Origin: CAYFMS01 sp964491425
Lineage (GTDB): Bacteria > Patescibacteriota > Patescibacteriia > UBA9934
Direction of reading: 5' to 3'
Length of the DNA stretch: 11,327 nt
Assembly: GCA_964491425.1 (NCBI GenBank)
Contig: CAZBFR010000029.1
Location: forward strand, 1 to 11,327
The position numbers and the translations under genes were made by a program. Below the pieces are notes generated by a model, which worked only from the letters and a program-made list of their open reading frames with translations, was not told where the DNA came from and searched no databases. Below, piece by piece: positions 7,420 to 11,327 of the stretch. Positions within the stretch are counted from its first letter, which is position 1. The number at the start of each line of letters is the position of its first letter.

Positions 7420-8421
7420 CTATTTCCCTTCCGCGGTCAATAAAAGCTTGTTTGCACGGATATAGTCGATCGTCTTTTTTAGACCATCGTCCATTTTTAC
7501 AAGCGGGGTCCAAGAAAGGGTTTCTCGAGCCTTTGAGATATCGGCAACTCCGGCCTCCGGCGAGAATACCGCTTCCTCCTTATATTCAACGGTTGATTTC
7601 GACTCGGTTAAAGTAATGATTTGCTCGGCAAGCGCACCAATCGTAACCGGCACGTCCGACCCAAAGTTAACCGGTCCTTTAACCCCGTCCTCTCGCATAA
7701 GTCGAATCATACCGCTTACAAGGTCCGTCACATAAAGAAGCGAGGTGGTCGCGTCTGCCGTCCCCCGAATAACAATCGGTTCATTACTTAAGGCATGTAA
7801 AATCATGTCTGGGATTTGGTGACCGTCGAAAACCGGCATTCTCGGTCCAAAGGTGCGGAAGATTCGCGCGATAGGCGCATAGATTCCGTAAAGATCCGCG
7901 TAGGTCGAAAACATTGTCTCGGCAAATCGCTTTCCTTCGTCGTAACTTGCGCGCGCGGAAAGATGATCGACAATCCCTAGGTCATCTTCTCGAAGTCGCC
8001 CCTCACCTTCGCCGTACACAACCGAACTCGATCCAAGAAGAATTCGCGATTGATATTTTACCGCTACCTCGAGAAGGTGGTGTGTTCCAACGGAATGCGA
8101 AAGAAGTGATTCGAGACGGTGATCTGGAAAATGCTCGATCGAAACCGGCGAGGCGATATGAAAGATTTCTTGGATTCCGTTGTGTGCGATTTGGAACGAC
8201 TCGAGCTCGGGTAGCGACTCGAGATCAAAGGGTCGATTTATATCAAGTCGAAGAAACTGAAAATTTGGTTGGCGGAGAAACGGATCGATATTGCGGACGT
8301 GTCCTGTTGTAAAGTCGTCGAGGCAAATGACCCGATTCCCTTCGCGAAGAAGTGCCTCGCAAAGAAATGACCCGATAAATCCCGCCCCTCCGGCAACAAG
8401 AACTGTTTTTTGCTGTTCCAT
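7420..8421 (-). CDS. Extended-SDR nucleotide-sugar epimerase/dehydratase, UDP-xylose-synthase-like (333 aa)
   Basis: An NAD-dependent extended SDR, cytoplasmic, expected to convert one nucleotide sugar to another for the neighbouring glycosyltransferases. GGAGFIG (11-17) is the Rossmann NAD loop, with the acidic ribose-binding region at CLDD (33-36). SSSVVYG (131-137) and Y160xxxK164 in RASYDEGKR give the catalytic Ser-Tyr-Lys set. YDEGKR, RTFGPRM (189-195) and YVTDLVSGMIRLM (230-242) resemble UDP-glucuronate decarboxylases (UXS). However, two residues I recall as needed for that decarboxylation look replaced: the Glu of the STSEVYG motif is V134, and the Arg of the QTRSF motif aligns with T226. 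Epimerase, dehydratase or an altered UXS are all possible. The ATG at 8421 is 1 nt after the S8 protease stop (TAA-T-ATG). The length is normal. Confidence 0.88.
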   Translation of the reverse strand: MEQQKTVLVAGGAGFIGSFLCEALLREGNRVICLDDFTTGHVRNIDPFLRQPNFQFLRLDINRPFDLESLPELESFQIAHNGIQEIFHIASPVSIEHFPDHRLESLLSHSVGTHHLLEVAVKYQSRILLGSSSVVYGEGEGRLREDDLGIVDHLSARASYDEGKRFAETMFSTYADLYGIYAPIARIFRTFGPRMPVFDGHQIPDMILHALSNEPIVIRGTADATTSLLYVTDLVSGMIRLMREDGVKGPVNFGSDVPVTIGALAEQIITLTESKSTVEYKEEAVFSPEAGVADISKARETLSWTPLVKMDDGLKKTIDYIRANKLLLTAEGK

Positions 8422-8422
8422 A

Positions 8423-9958
8423 TTACTTTGCTAAGTTTACCCGTTTTTTCATAACTGTTTTATCAACGGCGATTGGCGACTCGATTTTCGCCCCTTCGCC
8501 GAACTTCGAAAAGTGCGTCGGCTCAACGTCGATTACGTAGTCCGCCCAATCCGCCCCGTACATTGAAATCGCGATGCTTTCCGTCGCAATATGACGCAAG
8601 TACGGTCGATACGGATTCTCTGGATTTCGCTCGACGGCGAACACTGCTGGAACTGACTGAATCTTTACGAGCACGACCCCGTATTTTGGAAGCGCGATTC
8701 CCCCGAGATCGATCGCCCCGAGTTCCGAATCCGTCACAACCTCAACGGCGGTAAAATCATCCTCCCACGTAAAATAACTTTGGCTATTAATAAAGATATA
8801 GCGTTTTCCTTTGACGACAGCGTAGACCGCGCTCGATCCGGCCGTGCGAATATAGCGGGTTTCTTCCTCGGTATCGCCTGCGACAACAAAACCCTCGCCA
8901 GCCGTAAGCGCCTTCGAAATATTAAGTCGCCCCGCCCCGAGATTCGCCTTTTCCGGCTCGGAATCCGGAATCGCGTCGACCCCAGCCTCAAGCGCAAGGC
9001 GTACCCCCGTCGGCGTTAAATTCGGGTACTTCGCGAGAAGGAGCGCGGAAGCCCCGACAACCATAGGCGCCGCAACCGACGTCCCCTGCCACCCGTCGTC
9101 GTAATACGCGTCGTATTCATTTACAACGTCCTGGTACGACAGCCCGAAAATCGAAACGCCAGGCGCAACAAGATCCGTACACTCCGACCCATAATTTGAA
9201 AAATCCGCCTTCTCGTCGTTTCGGTCGCTCGCCCCAACTCCAATTACATAATCTTTGTCCCCACTTTGAAGGCACACCGGATACACCGTCTTCTCGTCGG
9301 CGTCGACCGAAGCGTTTCCCATTGCCGCGACGATAACAACACCGCTATGAAACGCAAACGCAATCGCATCGTTTAAAATATTATCCGATTCGTATCCCGA
9401 AAAACTTAAGTTGATAATATCCGCGCCATTGCCTACCGCGTAGTAGATCGCGTTTGCGACGTCGGTTGAACTTCCCGCCCCCGCACTATTTAAGCCCCGA
9501 AGCGACATGATCTTTACTTTCCAAGCGATCCCCGTCGTCCCTTCATTATTATTTCCGAGCGCACCAACAATCCCCGCGACCATCGTCCCGTGATTAATCG
9601 CAATCGGGTCGATTTCTACTTCCGAAAAGTCCGGCGTCGGGTCATTATCGCGCGTAACAAAATCCCACCCGTTCAAATCGTCGACAAATCCGTTTTGATC
9701 ATCGTCGAGTCCGTTTACAGGATCATCGTTCACCCAAATATTCCCCGCAAGATCGGGGTGATTCAAATCAATCCCGCTATCGATAATCGCGACCGTAACG
9801 CTCGACGCGTCGGTTACAATATCCCAAGCCTCTTTTGCCCCAACTTGCTCGAGATACCACTGCTCGTCGAAATTCGCGTCGTTTGGCGTAACCGCTAAAA
9901 CCGACCCGGTAACCGCGAACTGCCCGAGTAACAAAAGAGACGCGACGAATTGCTTCAT
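8423..9958 (-). CDS. Secreted S8 subtilisin-like protease with shared C-terminal domain (511 aa)
   Basis: This is an exported serine protease. MKQFVASLLLLGQFAVTGSV is a signal peptide with likely cleavage after LA at 22. The mature part starts PNDANFDEQWYLEQVGAKEA, the usual beginning of a subtilase catalytic domain, with no I9-type propeptide in between. The triad is D60 (IIDSGIDLNHPDL), H123 (NHGTMVAGI) and S294 (QGTSVAAP), with oxyanion N215 (AAMGN). DDDQNGFVDDLNGWDF (85-100) looks like a calcium-binding loop. C229 and C260 could form a disulfide. After about 365 comes a separate domain (SSAVYAV, SYFTW, MYGADWADYVIDVEPT) ending TVMKKRVNLAK, closely matching the protein at 10746. I chose the ATG at 9958 because it gives a clean signal peptide and has a -10 box 8 nt upstream. 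It ends 1 nt before the SDR gene, so the protease is probably co-transcribed with glycan genes. Its substrate is unknown. Confidence 0.93.
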   Translation of the reverse strand: MKQFVASLLLLGQFAVTGSVLAVTPNDANFDEQWYLEQVGAKEAWDIVTDASSVTVAIIDSGIDLNHPDLAGNIWVNDDPVNGLDDDQNGFVDDLNGWDFVTRDNDPTPDFSEVEIDPIAINHGTMVAGIVGALGNNNEGTTGIAWKVKIMSLRGLNSAGAGSSTDVANAIYYAVGNGADIINLSFSGYESDNILNDAIAFAFHSGVVIVAAMGNASVDADEKTVYPVCLQSGDKDYVIGVGASDRNDEKADFSNYGSECTDLVAPGVSIFGLSYQDVVNEYDAYYDDGWQGTSVAAPMVVGASALLLAKYPNLTPTGVRLALEAGVDAIPDSEPEKANLGAGRLNISKALTAGEGFVVAGDTEEETRYIRTAGSSAVYAVVKGKRYIFINSQSYFTWEDDFTAVEVVTDSELGAIDLGGIALPKYGVVLVKIQSVPAVFAVERNPENPYRPYLRHIATESIAISMYGADWADYVIDVEPTHFSKFGEGAKIESPIAVDKTVMKKRVNLAK

Positions 9959-9966
9959 ACGCGCCC

Positions 9967-9975
9967 ATTGTACCA
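9967..9975 (-). promoter_or_regulatory. Extended -10 (TGGTACAAT) upstream of the S8 protease
   Basis: In the 21-nt gap between the TPR stop and the protease start, the minus strand reads TGG-TACAAT followed by 8 nt and the ATG at 9958. Transcription would begin at about the start codon. No good -35 is seen. It may give the protease and downstream glycan genes a promoter independent of the TPR gene. Confidence 0.5.
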
Positions 9976-9979
9976 CGCT

Positions 9980-10681
9980 TTATTTTACCGCACACTCCGC
10001 CCGAATCTCCGCAATATCGGACTCAATATTCTTCACAAGGTCGTCCTTGCCCTCCGCAAGCGTCCTCGCATTTTCATAGTATTCAATCGCACGGTCACAA
10101 TCCCCGTAACGTCTTTCCCACTTTCCAAGATAAACCATAAAGGTCGTTGTTTGCCCCTCGCTTTGTACCGCAAGCTCCAAAATCGACTTAATCTCATCTT
10201 TTCGCTCACCATTCGGATCTTGTTCGTAAATAACATCAACAAGGTCAAGAATATAATCGCTTACCGTTGTCATAGAGAGCACCTGTCGATATGCGGTCTC
10301 CGCCGTCGCAAGATCACCACGCGCATGCATCACCTCCCCATATTGATGCCAAGCCACATAATTTACCGGATTAAGGGCTAGATATGTTTCATAAACCTCG
10401 GAAGCGCGTTTCAAATTACCAATCGTCTCATAATCGTAGCCTAAAACCGTATAGAGATCCCAGTCAACCTCTCCAACCGCCTCTTGCGCAGCAATCGCAC
10501 TCTCAGTAACGATAATCCGTTTCTCGACTAAATCCCGTACCTCCGGATCGAGTTGAATCTCGCGCGAATCAATCAAGGCGACGTCGCCATTTCCTTCAGG
10601 CCCCTTCGTTTTTGTCGCAAACAGCACGATAAGAACAACGAGTCCAACCGCTCCAACCCCAAGAAGTAAACGCTTATTCAT
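9980..10681 (-). CDS. Membrane-anchored TPR protein (233 aa)
   Basis: The N-terminus MNKRLLLGVGAVGLVVLIVL gives one membrane segment (about 5-22) after a short basic cytoplasmic end, so the rest is probably extracytoplasmic. The body is helical with tetratricopeptide-like repeats. The clearest are about 73-105 (DWDLYTVLGYDYETIGNLKR, ending LALNP), 107-138 (containing WHQYGEVMHARGDLATAETA) and a final one near 183-210 (GDCDRAIEYYENA). TPR proteins usually act as protein-protein adaptors; the partner cannot be read here. I chose the ATG at 10681 because it gives a proper membrane anchor and lies 8 nt after a TAGGAT box; an upstream in-frame start at 10726 would lie within the terminator of the preceding gene. 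It is the first gene after that terminator, and its stop lies 21 nt before the S8 protease start. Confidence 0.85.
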   Translation of the reverse strand: MNKRLLLGVGAVGLVVLIVLFATKTKGPEGNGDVALIDSREIQLDPEVRDLVEKRIIVTESAIAAQEAVGEVDWDLYTVLGYDYETIGNLKRASEVYETYLALNPVNYVAWHQYGEVMHARGDLATAETAYRQVLSMTTVSDYILDLVDVIYEQDPNGERKDEIKSILELAVQSEGQTTTFMVYLGKWERRYGDCDRAIEYYENARTLAEGKDDLVKNIESDIAEIRAECAVK

Positions 10682-10689
10682 ACAAAAAT

Positions 10690-10717
10690 ATCCTACCACG
10701 CCACCCCTAAAAATCAA
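10690..10717 (-). promoter_or_regulatory. Promoter for the TPR gene: TTGATT, 16 bp, TG-G-TAGGAT
   Basis: On the minus strand, a -35-like TTGATT (10717-10712, 4 of 6 matches to TTGACA) is followed by 16 bp and an extended -10 TGGTAGGAT (10698-10690). Eight nucleotides later is the ATG at 10681. The -35 lies inside the U-tract of the preceding terminator, so the stop and start signals are interleaved. Confidence 0.5.
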
Positions 10718-10741
10718 GAAGCCCACCTTCCGGCGGGCTTC
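10706..10741 (-). terminator. Rho-independent terminator after the partial secreted protein
   Basis: The minus-strand RNA forms a 10-bp stem (GAAGCCCGCC with GGUGGGCUUC, one G-U pair) closed by a GGAA loop, which fits the stable GNRA tetraloop class. UUGAUUUUUA follows. The stem spans 10718-10741, only 4 nt beyond the TAG at 10746. On the plus strand the G-U becomes an A-C mismatch, so the hairpin favours minus-strand transcription. It separates this gene from the TPR-S8-glycan cluster. Confidence 0.88.
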
Positions 10742-10745
10742 GTTC

Positions 10746-11327
10746 CTATTTAAGATTTACTCGCTTCTTCATCACCGTTCGATCAACCGTGATATCGGAG
10801 CTCGCTTCAATCTCCTCTCCCGTTCCAAATTTCGTGAAGAACGTTGGCTCCACGTCGATAACATAGTCTGCCCAATCCGCACCGTACATCGCCTTCGCGA
10901 TATTCTCGGTTAAAATATGGCGAAGCACCGGTGTTAATCCGTCCGCCCCCGGCGTTAACGCATAGACATTGTTTACAGATTGAATCTTTACGAGAACCAC
11001 GCCAGCTTTTGGAAGCATCGAAGTTCCAAGATCAAACAACGCGAGATCTGCACTCGAAAGCGTCTTTACGGCACTGAAATCAGAGTACCAAGTAAAGTAT
11101 GTTGCCGAATTACTAAACGGCTTTCGGGAGAAGTTTTCGTCGATATAGTATACTGCCGAACTTACACTCGACTTTACGAGATCTCCCGGCTCGATTCCAA
11201 GAGCCGACGCTTCACACGAGATACATCCCTCGTCAGTACCATCCGTTTCTTCCTCTTCCTCTACAACCTCCTCGTCACGTGAAACGGTAAACACAACCGA
11301 ATCTGTCGCGAGCACGTCGACCAAGTC
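10746..11327 (-). CDS. C-terminal part of a probable secreted protein sharing the S8 protease C-terminal domain (N-terminus outside window)
   Basis: The frame is open to the right edge, so the start is missing; about 193 codons are visible. The visible part begins with a beta-rich segment (LVDVLATDSVVFTVS), perhaps the end of an Ig-like domain. An acidic linker EEVVEEEEETDGTDEG and a CISC pair follow. Then comes PGDLVKSSVSSAVYYI and a domain of about 140 residues containing TYFTWYSDF, AGVVLVKIQSV, LRHILTENIA and MYGADWADYVIDVEPT, ending TVMKKRVNLK. This matches residues 374-511 of the S8 protease in order and nearly to the last residue. From memory, such SSAVYY-YFTW-LYGxxW domains are frequent at the ends of secreted Patescibacteria proteins. 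Secretion is inferred from that and from composition; no signal peptide is visible. Enzymatic function is unknown. A terminator follows the stop directly. Confidence 0.8.
   Translation of the reverse strand, partial: DLVDVLATDSVVFTVSRDEEVVEEEEETDGTDEGCISCEASALGIEPGDLVKSSVSSAVYYIDENFSRKPFSNSATYFTWYSDFSAVKTLSSADLALFDLGTSMLPKAGVVLVKIQSVNNVYALTPGADGLTPVLRHILTENIAKAMYGADWADYVIDVEPTFFTKFGTGEEIEASSDITVDRTVMKKRVNLK

Noticed and set aside
7406..7513. 36-residue N-terminal extension of the DPM1-like GT2
   Set aside because: The family begins at MKIVAVIPAYNE. The extension overlaps the SDR coding end and has no conserved features.
9590..9898. Plus-strand 102-codon frame inside the S8 gene
   Set aside because: Antisense to the catalytic domain coding sequence with invariant D and H motifs; no sign of independent coding.
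10682..10726. 15-residue N-terminal extension of the TPR protein
   Set aside because: It would begin inside the terminator hairpin of the preceding gene and place extra sequence before a normal membrane anchor.
1..11327. Search for CRISPR arrays, tRNA or rRNA genes, insertion sequences, integrase sites or a toxin-antitoxin pair
   Set aside because: No regularly spaced repeats, no tRNA-like cloverleaf and no transposase or recombinase motifs were seen; the window is almost fully coding with the genes listed.

Overview
The window looks like a bacterial chromosome fragment, probably from the candidate phyla radiation (Patescibacteria) and probably assembled from a metagenome. Three things suggest this. 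Two secreted proteins share a C-terminal domain of a type I recall from Patescibacteria proteomes. Genes are packed with 1-nt gaps or 4-nt overlaps and no recognisable Shine-Dalgarno sequences. A 100-N scaffold gap lies between two identical 55-bp contig ends. TGA is used as a stop codon at two genes, so this is not a code-25 lineage (Gracilibacteria/Absconditabacteria). The phylum assignment is from memory of protein families, not from a search.

Layout. Positions 1-881 (minus) hold the N-terminal part of a multi-spanning GT-C/PMT-type glycosyltransferase that runs off the left edge. It is divergent from a 676-aa GT-C-like membrane protein (918-2948, plus), and a 36-bp spacer carries back-to-back promoter elements. 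The plus-strand gene converges on, and overlaps by 54 bp, the last gene of a long minus-strand cluster. Read in transcription order from the right, that cluster is: a membrane-anchored TPR protein (10681-9980), a secreted S8 subtilase (9958-8423), a UXS-like SDR epimerase/dehydratase (8421-7420), a DPM1-like GT2 (7405-6722), a DUF2304 membrane protein (6725-6393), a second GT2 interrupted by the scaffold gap (6391-5160), and two GT4 glycosyltransferases (5158-4109 and 4112-2895). Upstream of the cluster, past a rho-independent terminator (10706-10741), lies the C-terminal part of another secreted protein (10746-11327) that ends in the same domain as the S8 protease. No stretch over 300 bp lacks a gene, and I see no tRNA, rRNA, CRISPR array or insertion sequence.

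How the genes may work together. The SDR, GT2, DUF2304, GT2, GT4, GT4 run has the composition of a surface-glycan or protein-glycosylation locus: nucleotide-sugar modification, lipid-phosphate sugar donor synthesis, and cytoplasmic chain assembly. The two GT-C-like proteins at the left would be the membrane transferases using lipid-linked donors. The subtilase ends 1 nt before the SDR gene, so an exported protease is probably co-expressed with glycan synthesis. Its C-terminal domain recurs in the neighbouring secreted protein and could be a common cell-surface attachment or sorting module. That link is inference.

The scaffold gap appears to be false. Merging the identical 55-bp flanks restores one uninterrupted 358-aa GT2 reading frame.
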